Notes under the pieces: generated by a model
Told to the model about the DNA's origin: nothing
Seen by the model: the letters and a program-made list of their open reading frames with translations, nothing else
Databases searched by the model: none
In this document: in pieces, positions 25,389 to 38,513 of the stretch
Layout of the letters: every line of letters starts with the position of its first letter
Numbering within the stretch: position 1 is the stretch's first letter
Translations under genes and position numbers: made by a program
NCBI RefSeq assembly: GCF_017837635.1
Contig: NZ_JAGJRS010000034.1
Span: 62,001-126,000 of the forward strand
Reading direction: 5' to 3'
DNA from: Frateuria flava
Lineage (GTDB): Bacteria; Pseudomonadota; Gammaproteobacteria; Xanthomonadales; Rhodanobacteraceae
Length of the DNA: 64,000 nucleotides

Positions 25389-25486
25389 GTACTGTTCCTG
25401 TTCCCCGTTCGGCCTTGCGGCCGAGGCATTGGAGCATACGCCTGCGCATGGCGGCAAGCCGCGCTGCGGCGAGGATCGGAGGGTTC

Positions 25487-25927
25487 ATGCGAGCAGGAAA
25501 AATGCTGTCTTTCTTTGGGCTGGCGCTGGCCTTCGCGGCGTTGGCCGGATGCCGGCACGCGCCCGACGAAACGCGCGTGCGCGAAGCCATTGCATCCGCC
25601 GAACAGGCGGCCGAACAGGCTGATGCGGGCGGCGTGGTCGAGCCGCTCAGCGAAGACTTCGATGGCAACGGCGGCCGGCTCGAGCGCAAGGACATCGCCA
25701 ACCTGATCCGGCTGGCGCGTCTGCGCGGCGAGCACGTCGGGGTGACGCTCGGGCCGATCTCGGTGGAGCGGCGCGGCGAGCGGCTGGTGGCGGACTTCAC
25801 CGTGACTTTCACCCAGGGCAGCCGCCTGCTGCCGGACTCGGCGGGTGTGTACAAGGTGGAAACGGCGTGGCGCAGTGAGGGGGACGACTGGCGCTGCTAC
25901 AGCGCGACGTGGAAGCGGCAGCTTTAG
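25487..25927 (+). CDS. Small lipoprotein of unknown function
   Basis: 146 residues. Signal peptide with lipobox LAGC (about residue 22). The mature part begins with a helix rich in Ala/Glu/Gln, then a DGNGGRLERKDIANLIRLARLRGE block and a beta-rich end (VGVTLGPISVERRGERLVADFTVTF...VYKVETAWRSEGDDWRCYSATWKRQL), like a small NTF2/SnoaL-type cone fold (weak inference). GGAGG precedes the ATG at 25487. Similar short lipoproteins are found next to fadD in related genomes only by my general impression. Function unknown. Confidence 0.72.
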   Translation: MRAGKMLSFFGLALAFAALAGCRHAPDETRVREAIASAEQAAEQADAGGVVEPLSEDFDGNGGRLERKDIANLIRLARLRGEHVGVTLGPISVERRGERLVADFTVTFTQGSRLLPDSAGVYKVETAWRSEGDDWRCYSATWKRQL

Positions 25928-26000
25928 CGCGATTGCCAGAAATGGCCACGCTCACAGCGCCCGTGGACTCGCCCGCAGTGCCCGTGCACCTGCGACCGAG

Positions 26001-26153
26001 CCTTCCCCCGCTTGCGGGGGAAGGTGCCGACAGGCGGATGGGGGAAGCCTGGCGAAGGTTTGCCCTCACGAAGCGGGCACTTTCTAGGCGAGTCTGAGGC
26101 GAGGTTTCCCCCCATCCGCCCTCCGGGCACCTTCCCCCGCAGGCGGGGGAAGG
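26001..26153. repeat. Family C repeat: two inverted units
   Basis: A unit of about 49 bp (26001-26049: hairpin CCTTCCCCCGCttGCGGGGGAAGG followed by GGTGCC..GGCGGATGGGGGAAGCC) is repeated in reverse complement at 26103-26153. The two face each other around a 53-bp middle, giving a cruciform-capable element. Other copies: 41524-41575, 53303-53352 and 53475-53525. Confidence 0.85.
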
Positions 26154-26185
26154 AACATCAGAAACCAGGCGGCATCGGGCAACGA

Positions 26186-26209
26186 AAAGGCCGCCCGGAG
26201 GCGGCCTTT
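26186..26209 (-). terminator. Rho-independent terminator of acnA
   Basis: Hairpin AAAGGCCGCC/GGCGGCCTTT with a 4-nt loop; on the acnA strand it is followed by TTTTCG. It sits 22 bp after the acnA stop codon. Bidirectional in form. Confidence 0.8.
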
Positions 26210-26230
26210 CGCTGGATCGAAGCGCTGGCC

Positions 26231-28909
<2,679 letters not shown>

Positions 28910-29168
28910 GACGGAACTCCTGGCTTGAGCTTTTGAAGCGGCTGGGGAGAGCTGGGCGTTGCGGTCAAGCGCACGCAAGCCTGTGATTATCGCAAATACC
29001 GCGCCCGGGCGTCCGTGTGGCGCGGAAGATCGGGCTGGCTGGCGGGCAGGACGTTCTCGCGGCACGGGCGAGCGGGACGGCTAGAATGGCCGAAGACAAG
29101 CCGAGCTTCCCGCCGTTGGCCGCCAAGCATGCGACGGCCTGACCTTCCGCACAAACGCTTTTGGTGAC

Positions 29169-30095
29169 ATGCAGCATTCGATGATTTCGACGGCGCTCTC
29201 GGCGGTTTCGCTGCGCGACCTGGCGCTGGTGCAGGCCGTGCATCGACATGGAAGCTTCAACAGCGCCGCACGGGCCATGCATATCAGTCCGTCGGGCCTG
29301 TCCCACCAGGTGCAGAAGGTCGAGCAGGCACTGGGGGCACCGCTGTTCGAGCGCGGTGGCCGGCGCATCGTGCCGACCGCCGGTGGACAGCGGCTGCTGG
29401 AGCGGATCGACGCGGTGCTGGATGCCGCCGGACACCTGCAACAGTCCGCCCGCGCCGGCACGGTCGCCTTCGGCGGCGAGCTGCGCCTGGGTGTGCCGGC
29501 GTCGCTCGGCCCCTACCTGCTGCCCCACCTGGTCGAGCCGTTCCCGCTGCATTTCCCGGCGGCCCGGCTGAGCCTGTCCGAAGGCAAGCCGCGTGGCCTG
29601 CTGCGACGCCTGCACGAGGGCGAGCTGGATGCCGTGCTGGCGCCGCCGGCCAACGCCCCCAGTGGCATTGCTACCCGGCCGTTGTTTGCCGAACCGTGGC
29701 AGGTGCTGTTTCGTGCCGACCACCCGCTGGCCAGCCGTGCCAGCGTGTCGCTGGACGAGCTGGACGAAGCCGAAGCCACGCTGATGGCCGAGAGCCACCC
29801 GGACGGCATCGACGGGCAGGGCGGCCACGGTGGACACGTGCAGGACGTGAGCCTGGAGAGCCTGGCGGCGCTGGTCGGCCTGCGTGGCGGCTATGCGCTG
29901 GTGCCGGCGCTGGCGCGCGAGCGGCTGGCCTCCAAGCCCGAACTCACGGTGGTGCCGCTCGAAGGGGCGGTGCCGGGCCGGCAGATCGCGCTGTACTGGC
30001 GAGAGGCGTCTCCCTGGCATGCGGACATCCAGGCGTTCGCCGAGCTGCTGTGCAAGGTGGCGCAGCAGCGCCCCGGATTGGCCGTGAACCTGTAG
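29169..30095 (+). CDS. LysR family regulator, OxyR-like without the redox cysteines
   Basis: 308 residues. The N-terminal helix-turn-helix is SLRDLALVQAVHRHGSFNSAARAMHISPSGLSHQVQKVEQALG (14-56). The C-terminal effector domain resembles OxyR/CbbR-type regulators (LRLGVPASLGPYLLPHLVEPF). In OxyR the region around residues 199-208 carries the two peroxide-sensing cysteines; here the aligned stretch (MAESHPDGIDGQGG, about 206-219) contains none, and the only cysteine in the protein is near residue 291. So it is not a peroxide-sensing OxyR. It is divergent from acnA with 259 bp between. Its TAG stop lies at the outer edge of a family A repeat. Confidence 0.88.
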   Translation: MQHSMISTALSAVSLRDLALVQAVHRHGSFNSAARAMHISPSGLSHQVQKVEQALGAPLFERGGRRIVPTAGGQRLLERIDAVLDAAGHLQQSARAGTVAFGGELRLGVPASLGPYLLPHLVEPFPLHFPAARLSLSEGKPRGLLRRLHEGELDAVLAPPANAPSGIATRPLFAEPWQVLFRADHPLASRASVSLDELDEAEATLMAESHPDGIDGQGGHGGHVQDVSLESLAALVGLRGGYALVPALARERLASKPELTVVPLEGAVPGRQIALYWREASPWHADIQAFAELLCKVAQQRPGLAVNL

Positions 30096-30096
30096 A

Positions 30097-30158
30097 AGCC
30101 CGCTTGCGGGCGAGGGTCTTGCGATCGCCTGGCCAGGAGCATCGCCCGCAAGCGGGCG
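30097..30158. repeat. Family A palindromic repeat, copy 3
   Basis: Left arm 30097-30113 (AGCCCGCTTGCGGGCGA) pairs with 30142-30157 (TCGCCCGCAAGCGGGC). Located between the converging LysR and hflD genes; the LysR TAG stop codon is two bases away, within the TGTAG edge of the element. Confidence 0.85.
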
Positions 30159-30177
30159 CCTGCAAGGACCGGGTGGT

Positions 30178-30801
30178 TCAACCGTTGTCCAGGGTCACGC
30201 CGGTCAGCAAGCCTCGGGCCAGCATGCTGCACTGGCGGCGGTTGAGGACGATCTGCCACTGCCGCCCGCCGACCTGTCGCCACAACACCGCCGAGCGCAC
30301 GGCGGCGAGCAGGTTGGCGCGCACCTTTTCCACCACCGCCGGCTGTTGCAGGAACTGCGGGTTGCCGCTGACCATCACGCGCGGGCTCAGGACCGAGAGG
30401 GTCGAGGCGTAGAGATCGGCCAGGCGCCGGACCACCTGCGGGGAATCCTGACCAAAATGGGCGACCTGCCGCTGGGCGGCGACAATGCCTTCCTGCAGCT
30501 TGGCGGTGAGCTCGGGCCGCCGGGCCAGGCTGCGTTCCAGCCGCATGACGGTGACCGCCATCCGGGTCAGCCCCATGTCGCGGCTGCTGTCGTCGAGCTG
30601 GCCGATCAGGTTGCGCAGGCCCAGCCGCACGCCGCCCACGCCGCCGTAGACCGCGGCTACCGAAGGCGCGTCGATACGGAACACGCTGGCCACGCTCGAC
30701 TCCATCGCGCCTTCGTCGCAGCGGCCCTGGTTTGCCAGCTGGTGCGCCAGCCCCGCCGCCTGGAACAGGCCGGCCAGCGCGAGCACGCGCGGTTCATTCA
30801 T
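30178..30801 (-). CDS. hflD: High-frequency lysogenization protein HflD homologue
   Basis: 207 residues, all-helical. E. coli HflD is a peripheral inner-membrane protein that binds phage lambda CII and delays it; its normal cell role is unknown. Family blocks are visible: FQAAGLAHQLANQG, AVYGGVGGVRLGLRNLIGQLD, and LARRPELTAKLQEG with a C-terminal LAAVRSAVLWRQVGGRQWQIV. It follows mnmA directly (20 bp), the conserved mnmA-hflD pair of gammaproteobacteria. Start at 30801 is chosen because MNEPRVLALAGLFQ begins the conserved domain; the frame is open 17 codons further upstream into mnmA. Confidence 0.92.
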   Translation of the reverse strand: MNEPRVLALAGLFQAAGLAHQLANQGRCDEGAMESSVASVFRIDAPSVAAVYGGVGGVRLGLRNLIGQLDDSSRDMGLTRMAVTVMRLERSLARRPELTAKLQEGIVAAQRQVAHFGQDSPQVVRRLADLYASTLSVLSPRVMVSGNPQFLQQPAVVEKVRANLLAAVRSAVLWRQVGGRQWQIVLNRRQCSMLARGLLTGVTLDNG

Positions 30802-30820
30802 GGCGAGGGTGTCGAGCACG

Positions 30821-31933
30821 TCAAGGTCCTGCGGAAAGAGGGGGAAGGCCACCGAACGGCGCGTCGGTGGCCGCGATCACGGCGCCGCCGAGGCAGGCCT
30901 CGCCGTCGTAGAACACCACCGACTGGCCCGGGGTGACCGCCCGCTGGGGTTCGTCGAAGTACACCTCCAGGCCGGCCCGCGACACGCGGACCTCGCATGC
31001 CTGGTCCGCTTGCCGGTAGCGGGTCCTGGCGCTGCAGCGGAACGAGGCCGCCGGCGCCGTGCCGGTGACCCAGCTCGGCGTTTCGGCCCGCAGCTTTTTT
31101 GACTGCAGCCAGCGGTTCTCGCCGCCCTGCGCCACGTAGAGCACGTTCGCCGCCACGTCCTTGCCGACCACGTACCACGGCTCGGGACCCATGCCCTGGC
31201 GTCCGCCGATGCCCAATCCGTTGCGCTGGCCCAGCGTGTAATACATGGTGCCCTGGTGTTCGCCGACCAAGGTCCCCTCCGGGGTGCGCATCTCGCCCGG
31301 GCGTGCCGGAATGTACTGCGCCAGGAAGCTGCGGAAGTCGCGCTCGCCGATGAAGCAGATGCCGGTCGAATCCTTCTTGGCGTGCGTCGGCAGGGCGGCG
31401 GCACGGGCCAACTCGCGCACCTGCGATTTCTCGATTTCGCCGACCGGAAACAGCGTGGCGGCCAGTTGCTGCTGGCCCAGCGCGTGCAGGAAGTAGGTCT
31501 GGTCCTTGCCCGCATCCACCGCGCGCAGCAGGCGGTACTGGCCGTCGCGCTCGTCGACGCGCGCGTAGTGGCCGGTGGCGATCTTCCCGGCACCCAGCGA
31601 GCGTGCCTCGTCCAGGAAGGTCTTGAACTTGATCTCGCGGTTGCACAGCACGTCCGGGTTGGGCGTGCGCCCGGCACGGTACTCGGCCAGGAAGTGCTCG
31701 AAGACGCTATCCCAGTACTCGCCGGCGAAGTTGCGTGCGTGGAAGGGAATACCGAGGCGCCCGCACACGGCCAGGGCGTCCTTGCGGTCGGCGTCGGCGG
31801 TGCATGGGCCGTCGCGGTCGTCTTCTTCCCAGTTCTGCATGAACAGGCCTTCGACCTCGTGGCCGGCCTGCTGGAGCAGCAGCGCGGCGACCGACGAGTC
31901 GACCCCGCCGGAGACGCCCAGCATCACCTTCAT
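30821..31933 (-). CDS. mnmA: tRNA-specific 2-thiouridylase
   Basis: 370 residues. Adds sulfur at C2 of the wobble uridine in Lys, Glu and Gln tRNAs. PP-loop SGGVDSS (8-14), first catalytic Cys97 (NPDVLCN) and second Cys193 (STGICFIG) are present, as is the C-terminal PUA-like beta-barrel. Start [10 protein letters not shown] is typical. It overlaps nudJ by 4 bp and is 20 bp ahead of hflD, so nudJ-mnmA-hflD is one operon. Confidence 0.97.
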   Translation of the reverse strand: MKVMLGVSGGVDSSVAALLLQQAGHEVEGLFMQNWEEDDRDGPCTADADRKDALAVCGRLGIPFHARNFAGEYWDSVFEHFLAEYRAGRTPNPDVLCNREIKFKTFLDEARSLGAGKIATGHYARVDERDGQYRLLRAVDAGKDQTYFLHALGQQQLAATLFPVGEIEKSQVRELARAAALPTHAKKDSTGICFIGERDFRSFLAQYIPARPGEMRTPEGTLVGEHQGTMYYTLGQRNGLGIGGRQGMGPEPWYVVGKDVAANVLYVAQGGENRWLQSKKLRAETPSWVTGTAPAASFRCSARTRYRQADQACEVRVSRAGLEVYFDEPQRAVTPGQSVVFYDGEACLGGAVIAATDAPFGGLPPLSAGP

Positions 31934-32418
31934 GACAGGTCAGGCTCCGCAAGCAGGCTGGACAATACGTCCAGCGGCAGGCGCCGCCCAGCCAGCCAGG
32001 CGTCAATGCTCAGCAACACCATCGGGCTACGCAGGCGATCGCCCAGAGCGGCGATCTCGGCGCGGGTCAGCCACACCGCGCGGCGGATACCCTCATCGAG
32101 CGGCCGGTGTGGATCGTGCGCCAGCGCGCGCGCCGCGAAGCTGAAGCGCACCACGCCCTCGCCGTGCTCGGTGCTGTGCCACTGGTGGACGCCCAGAAAG
32201 TGCTCCACTTCGATCGTCCAGCCGGTTTCTTCCAGCGTCTCGCGCACCGCGGCCTGCAGCAGGGTTTCCCGGTCATCCAGGTGACCGGCCGGCTGGTTGT
32301 AGACAAGTCGACCGCCGACTTCCTCCTCGACCATCAGGTAATGCTCGCCGCGCGCGACCACGCAGGCGACGGTGACGTGGGGGCGCCAGACGGACGAAGC
32401 GGGGGAAGTGACGGACAT
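31930..32418 (-). CDS. nudJ: NUDIX hydrolase, NudJ-like phosphatase
   Basis: 162 residues. NUDIX box [23 protein letters not shown] (GX5EX7REUXEEXGU) is complete, around residues 45-67. E. coli NudJ hydrolyses thiamine pyrimidine (HMP-PP) and other nucleoside or allylic diphosphates; the position immediately upstream of mnmA is the conserved one for NudJ. ATG at 32418 used; a TTG start nine bases upstream is possible but less likely. Translation is coupled to mnmA. Cytoplasmic. Confidence 0.9.
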   Translation of the reverse strand: MSVTSPASSVWRPHVTVACVVARGEHYLMVEEEVGGRLVYNQPAGHLDDRETLLQAAVRETLEETGWTIEVEHFLGVHQWHSTEHGEGVVRFSFAARALAHDPHRPLDEGIRRAVWLTRAEIAALGDRLRSPMVLLSIDAWLAGRRLPLDVLSSLLAEPDLS

Positions 32419-32512
32419 CGGGGACAAGAGGGCTGGAAATACGCCATTGTGCCATCACCTAAACGAGGCGCGTTTTGCACGGCGGCGCGACGGGACCGCA
32501 TCCGTCGCGGCG

Positions 32513-32518
32513 TATACT
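32513..32518 (+). promoter_or_regulatory. Possible -10 element of the clpS-clpA promoter
   Basis: TATACT lies about 30 bp upstream of the clpS start codon, giving a short leader. A good -35 box at the right distance is not obvious (GACCGC is the nearest), so this is tentative. Confidence 0.4.
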
Positions 32519-32547
32519 CCGTACCAGCAACAAAGTCCCCACGAGCA

Positions 32548-32874
32548 ATGGCCCACGAACCCGAACACGACCCTGGCAGCGGACACGGCCTGGCCGTCGA
32601 GACCAGCCGTCCGGAACTGGCACGGCCGCCACTTTTTCAAGTTGTGCTGCTGAATGACGATTTCACTCCCATGGACTTCGTGGTCGAGGTGCTGCGCGGC
32701 TTTTTCGCCATGGACCAGGAGCGCGCGGTGCAGGTGATGCTGCACGTGCATACCCGCGGCAAGGGTGTGTGCGGCGTCTTCACCCGCGAGGTGGCGGAGA
32801 CGAAAGTGACGCAGGTGAACGAGTACTCACGGACTCATCAGCATCCCTTGTTGTGCACTATGGAAAAGCTATGA
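32548..32874 (+). CDS. clpS: ATP-dependent Clp protease adapter protein ClpS
   Basis: 108 residues. N-end-rule adapter that hands substrates with bulky N-terminal residues to ClpA. The conserved core is present: [18 protein letters not shown] (substrate-binding pocket), [13 protein letters not shown] and the ends [25 protein letters not shown]-terminal about 25 residues are disordered, which helps in ClpA binding. The leucyl/phenylalanyl transferase Aat, which makes such N-terminal residues, is encoded elsewhere in this window (62294). Sits 65 bp upstream of clpA on the same strand. Confidence 0.96.
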   Translation: MAHEPEHDPGSGHGLAVETSRPELARPPLFQVVLLNDDFTPMDFVVEVLRGFFAMDQERAVQVMLHVHTRGKGVCGVFTREVAETKVTQVNEYSRTHQHPLLCTMEKL

Positions 32875-32909
32875 GCGGCCCCATCTTGTAGCCATCGCGG
32901 CTAGGCCGC
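32875..32909 (+). other. Nested inverted repeat between clpS and clpA
   Basis: GCGGCC (32875-32880) pairs with GGCCGC (32904-32909), and inside it TAGCC/GGCTA (32889-32903). It may lower read-through or protect the clpS mRNA end, but no U run follows. Confidence 0.35.
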
Positions 32910-32939
32910 CCTTGTCATTCCCCAGCGGAGAAGGTCCGG

Positions 32940-35210
<2,271 letters not shown>

Positions 35211-35220
35211 CCGGCTCTCT

Positions 35221-35298
35221 CCTGTAGGAGCGCACCCCGTGCGCGACCGCGCGATCCGCTCCCGTCCGGCGGTCGCGCACAGGGCGCGCTCCTGCAGG
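35221..35298. repeat. Family B palindromic repeat, copy 1
   Basis: Left arm 35221-35250 (CCTGTAGGAGCGCACCCCGT and following) and right arm 35269-35298 are imperfect reverse complements, ending GCTCCTGCAGG. Sits between the clpA stop and the terminator, in converging clpA/infA. Other copies: 36841-36900, 43788-43900 and 56982-57034. Confidence 0.85.
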
Positions 35299-35321
35299 TT
35301 GCGTGGAAGACCAGGCACGAA

Positions 35322-35346
35322 AAAGGCCGCGCAATGCGCGGCCTTT
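35322..35346. terminator. Bidirectional terminator between clpA and infA
   Basis: AAAGGCCGCGC/GCGCGGCCTTT hairpin with 3-nt loop; A run before and T run after on both strands. It lies 20 bp beyond the infA stop. Confidence 0.85.
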
Positions 35347-35365
35347 CCGTTTGTCCTGGTGGAAC

Positions 35366-35584
35366 CTACTTCATGCGGTAGGTGATCCGCCCCTTGGTCA
35401 GGTCATAGGGAGTCATCTCGACCTTGACCTTGTCGCCCGTGAGGATGCGGATGTAGTGCTTGCGCATGCGGCCGGAAATGTGGGCGGTGATCACGTGCCC
35501 GTTTTCCAGCTGCACACGGAACATGGTGTTGGGCAAGGTCTCCTGGACCGTGCCTTCCATTTCGATGACGTCGTCTTTGGCCAT
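35366..35584 (-). CDS. infA: Translation initiation factor IF-1
   Basis: 72 residues, exactly the usual length. OB-fold protein that binds the ribosomal A site on the 30S subunit during initiation. The sequence is near-canonical: [50 protein letters not shown]. The gene is next to clpSA in many gammaproteobacteria. It has its own promoter (35633-35660) and a strong terminator. Confidence 0.98.
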   Translation of the reverse strand: MAKDDVIEMEGTVQETLPNTMFRVQLENGHVITAHISGRMRKHYIRILTGDKVKVEMTPYDLTKGRITYRMK

Positions 35585-35632
35585 GCGTTCCGGTGTGTTG
35601 GGTCCCGGCCGTGGCGGCCGCGTAAGCGGGCA

Positions 35633-35660
35633 AGTATGCCACGTCCGGGCGCCTGATCAA
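35633..35660 (-). promoter_or_regulatory. Promoter of infA
   Basis: On the minus strand TTGATC (35655-35660), 16-bp spacer, CATACT (35633-35638). The start site would be about 40 bp before the infA ATG. Confidence 0.6.
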
Positions 35661-35667
35661 AGGAAGC

Positions 35668-35952
35668 TCAGGCGGCGCCCCCGAAATACTCGTCCAGCTT
35701 GCGCCGGATTTCCTGCTCCACCATGCCCTTGAGGGGCGAGAGCATCAGGCCTAGCTCGGCGGTGACGTGCACCGATTCGGGCGCCACCGCGATCCCGCCG
35801 CTCACGCCCGAGCGGGAGAAGCGCAGCGTGTCGCCCTGCCACTGGCTCTGCATGTCGAACTTCTCGCGCATGCGCGCGGCGACCTTGTCGACCACGGCGC
35901 GTGCCTGGTCCAGCGGGAGATTGTGCGGGCGGCGGATGTCGATCTTGGGCAT
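35668..35952 (-). CDS. Polyhydroxyalkanoic acid system family protein
   Basis: 94 residues. The pattern MPKIDIRRPHNLPLDQARAV..VAARMREKFDMQSQWQGDTLRFSRSGVSGGI..VTAELGLMLSPLKGMVEQEIRRKLDEYF matches the PHA_gran_rgn family (putative polyhydroxyalkanoate system protein) of Xanthomonadales and Pseudomonadales; fold resembles START-like swivel. The role is not established and no PHA synthase is nearby. The open frame runs far upstream on this strand, but the extra part lies antisense to the FHA gene. Lies between infA and the FHA gene, read toward infA. Confidence 0.85.
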   Translation of the reverse strand: MPKIDIRRPHNLPLDQARAVVDKVAARMREKFDMQSQWQGDTLRFSRSGVSGGIAVAPESVHVTAELGLMLSPLKGMVEQEIRRKLDEYFGGAA

Positions 35953-36051
35953 GGAAAAGGCCTCCGTGTGGATCGCCCATCTTACGCGGCGTGCGCGAAG
36001 GAGAGGCCACGCATCTGCTAGAGTCCCGGCCATCTTTGGATCAATCTTTAG

Positions 36052-36819
36052 ATGCGCATCGAGTTTCCCAATTCGGCTCGCGAGGCGTTCCGCTGGGCGC
36101 AGGTCGCCTTGCGCATCGGCAGCGCGCCGGACAATGACCTGGTGGTCTCGGCCCAGCAGGGCGCGGCGCACCACCTGCGCATCCTGCAGGACCGTCGCGG
36201 CTGGGTACTCGAAGTGCTTTCCGGCGCGGGCCGCGTCTACGTCAACGCACGCCCCGTGCGCGAGCGTGCGTTGCTGCGCGCCGGCGACATCCTGAGCCTG
36301 GGCGATTGCCGCATGCTGCTGTGCGCCGACGAGGTGCCCGCCACGCGCCCGCCCGTGGCCCTCTCCGAGCAGGGCCGCTGCACCGCTGCCCTGCGCGCCG
36401 TGGCCGGGCCGCTGTCCGGGCGCGTGTTTCCGTTGCAGGAGCGGTTGGAGCTGGGTCCGCAAGGCGACCAGCCGCTGGAGCTGCCGCAGGCCGCCGCGGC
36501 CACGCTGGCGCTGTTCTGGAAGGACGGCGAGCTGCGCGTGGCCGCCGGGCCGACGCCTCCGCGCTACCCCCTTCGGCTCAACGGCATGGCGGTGGAACAG
36601 GCGGCGTTGCATCCGGGCGACCAGCTCGGTATCGCCATGCACCGTTTCGTGGTGGATGCGCCCGGACTGTTGCCCTCGCCGGTAGGCACGCCGCCGGAAC
36701 AGCCGGTCGAGCACCTGCCCGAGGACGCGGCAGGGCCGCGCGGGGAAGTGTGGTGGCTGATCGCGACCGCGGCGGTGCTGGCGCTGCTGATCGCGCTGAT
36801 CCTGCTGGTGCGGTTCTGA
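36052..36819 (+). CDS. FHA domain protein with C-terminal membrane anchor
   Basis: 255 residues. Residues about 1-90 read like a forkhead-associated domain (RIGSAPDNDLVVSAQQGAAHHLRI, then VYVNARPVRERALLRAGDILSLGD); a second related beta domain follows at about 110-200 (GPLSGRVFPLQERLELGPQGDQPLELP). A single hydrophobic helix at the end (WWLIATAAVLALLIALILLV) places the FHA part in the cytoplasm on a tail anchor. FHA domains bind phosphothreonine; however no Ser/Thr kinase or type VI genes are nearby, so the partner is unknown. The classical FHA arginine (GR) is replaced by GS at the first loop, so phosphothreonine binding may be weakened. Confidence 0.75.
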   Translation: MRIEFPNSAREAFRWAQVALRIGSAPDNDLVVSAQQGAAHHLRILQDRRGWVLEVLSGAGRVYVNARPVRERALLRAGDILSLGDCRMLLCADEVPATRPPVALSEQGRCTAALRAVAGPLSGRVFPLQERLELGPQGDQPLELPQAAAATLALFWKDGELRVAAGPTPPRYPLRLNGMAVEQAALHPGDQLGIAMHRFVVDAPGLLPSPVGTPPEQPVEHLPEDAAGPRGEVWWLIATAAVLALLIALILLVRF

Positions 36820-36840
36820 ACAGGTAAGACGGCACTTCTG

Positions 36841-36900
36841 TGTAGGAGCGCACCCTGTGCGCGACCACCCTCCCGGCCGCATACAGGGTGTGCTTCCAGG
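36841..36900. repeat. Family B palindromic repeat, copy 2 (degenerate)
   Basis: TGTAGGAGCGCACCCTGTGC (from 36841) pairs imperfectly with the GCATACAGGGTGTGCTTCCAGG end. Between the converging FHA and ligase genes. Confidence 0.7.
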
Positions 36901-36917
36901 GAACCGGGGTCGCAGGT

Positions 36918-38510
36918 TCAGCCCTCGGCCATGCGCCTGAGGTCTTCCAGCCGGTCGGCGTCCCGGATCGACAGGTCCGACCGCCAGCGCAGGATGCGGG
37001 GGAAGCGCACGGCAACCCCCGACTTGTGCCGCCCCGAGCGCTGGATCGCCTCGTAGGCCAGCTCGAACACATGCTCCGGTTCGACCGAACGCACCGGTCC
37101 GAAGCGCTCGATCGTGTGCGCGCGGATCCAGGCGTCCAGACGCGCGATCTCCGCATCATCCAGGCCGGAGTAGGCCTTCGCCACCGGCACTAGGTGGCCG
37201 CGGTCCCACACGCCGAAGGTGTAATCGGTGAACAGGCCGGCGCGTCGGCCGTGGCCGGACTGGGCGTAGATCAGCACCGCGTCGAGCGTGTAGGGATCGA
37301 CCTTCCACTTCCACCAGTCGCCGCGCTTGCGGCCGACGCGGTAGGGCGAATCCAGGCGCTTGAGCATGAGCCCCTCGGTACGCCGTTCGCGCGATTGCTC
37401 GCGCAGTCGCGCCAGGGCGGCCCAGTCGTCGGTATCGGCGGCGGGCGAAAGCAGCAACGTCGGCGGCATGGCTTGCAGCAGCTCGGCAAGCCGCGCGCGG
37501 CGCAGGTGAAGCGGTGACTCGCGCAGGTCCGCCCCATCGCGTTCCAGCAGGTCGTACGCCATGAAGCGCACCGGTGTCTCGGCCAGCAGCTTCGCCCCGG
37601 GCTTGAGCTTGCCAATGCGTTTCTGCAGCGCGGTGAACGGCCGCGGCGCCGTCGCCTGGGCATCCCAGGCGAGGATCTCGCCGTCCAGCACGCAGCCGGA
37701 TGGCAGGGCGCCGGCGGCCTGCTCGATTTCCGGGAAGCGGCCGTCCAGCCGTTCCTCGCCGCGCGACCACAGCCGCGCCTCCTCGCCACGGCGCATGAGC
37801 TGTGCGCGAATGCCGTCCCATTTCCATTCGGCCAGCCATTCGGCGCGCTCCCCCAGGCTTTCCACGGGCGACTCCAGCGGCGAGGCGAGGAAGAACGGGT
37901 AGGGCCGATGCTCGCGATGGGCGTCGTCGCCGGCGGGCTGGGCCAGCGCGGCCAGCGAGGTGGCATCGGGCTTCCAGTCGCCGCTCAGCCGATGGGCGAT
38001 CAGGTCGGTGGGCAACTGCGACCAGAGCGCCAGCGCCTGCACCACCAGACGTTGCGACACGCCCACGCGCAATGCGCCGGTAATCAACTTGTTGAGCAGG
38101 AAGACCTCCTCCGACGGAAGGGTCGCCCACCAGGCCTGCAACTGGGCCACGCGGGCGCTCGGGTCGAGCCGGCTCAGGGATGGCAGGCGCTGCTCCATCC
38201 ACACGTGCAACGGCGTGTCATCGGACGGCTCGCCGGGCGGCAGCAGCAACGCGATCGCTTCGGCCAGGTCGCCCACATGCGCGTAGCTTTCGTCGATCAG
38301 CCAGTCGGGATACCCGGTCGCCGTGCCGGTCGCCTGGCGCAGTTCGGTGACGCTGGCCAACCGGCGGAGCTTGCCGCCGCCGAGCACGTACACCGCCCAC
38401 GCGGCGTCCGCCGGCGGCGCGTCGTGCAGGAAGGCGGCGATGGCGTCGCGCTTGGCGGTGGTGGACCCGGTGCGGTCGAGCGCGGCGTACAGCTGCACGA
38501 AGCGGCGCAT
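36918..38510 (-). CDS. ATP-dependent DNA ligase (Lhr-associated type)
   Basis: 530 residues, a covalent nucleotidyltransferase ligase. Adenylated Lys230 lies in AEWKWDGIRAQL (KxDG motif); other motifs are the SRGEER block, VLDGEILAWD and the EGLMLKRLDSPYRVGRKRGDWWKWKVD region. The C-terminal OB domain follows (about 430-530). An N-terminal alpha-helical DNA-binding domain (1-200) precedes it, as in the bacterial LigC/LigB-type enzymes linked to nuclease operons. It sits 3 bp after the MBL exonuclease gene. In many bacteria these two form a four-gene repair cassette with an Lhr helicase and a metallophosphoesterase; the latter two are not here. Confidence 0.92.
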   Translation of the reverse strand: MRRFVQLYAALDRTGSTTAKRDAIAAFLHDAPPADAAWAVYVLGGGKLRRLASVTELRQATGTATGYPDWLIDESYAHVGDLAEAIALLLPPGEPSDDTPLHVWMEQRLPSLSRLDPSARVAQLQAWWATLPSEEVFLLNKLITGALRVGVSQRLVVQALALWSQLPTDLIAHRLSGDWKPDATSLAALAQPAGDDAHREHRPYPFFLASPLESPVESLGERAEWLAEWKWDGIRAQLMRRGEEARLWSRGEERLDGRFPEIEQAAGALPSGCVLDGEILAWDAQATAPRPFTALQKRIGKLKPGAKLLAETPVRFMAYDLLERDGADLRESPLHLRRARLAELLQAMPPTLLLSPAADTDDWAALARLREQSRERRTEGLMLKRLDSPYRVGRKRGDWWKWKVDPYTLDAVLIYAQSGHGRRAGLFTDYTFGVWDRGHLVPVAKAYSGLDDAEIARLDAWIRAHTIERFGPVRSVEPEHVFELAYEAIQRSGRHKSGVAVRFPRILRWRSDLSIRDADRLEDLRRMAEG

Positions 38511-38513
38511 CGC

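Larger units (their letters stand above)
25928..26230. other. Repeat-filled intergenic region between lipoprotein and acnA
   Basis: No gene. Contains the family C repeat pair (26001-26153) and the acnA terminator (26186-26209). Confidence 0.7.

Noticed and set aside
29169-30095. Naming the regulator OxyR
   Set aside because: The redox cysteines of OxyR are absent, so the gene symbol oxyR would be misleading.
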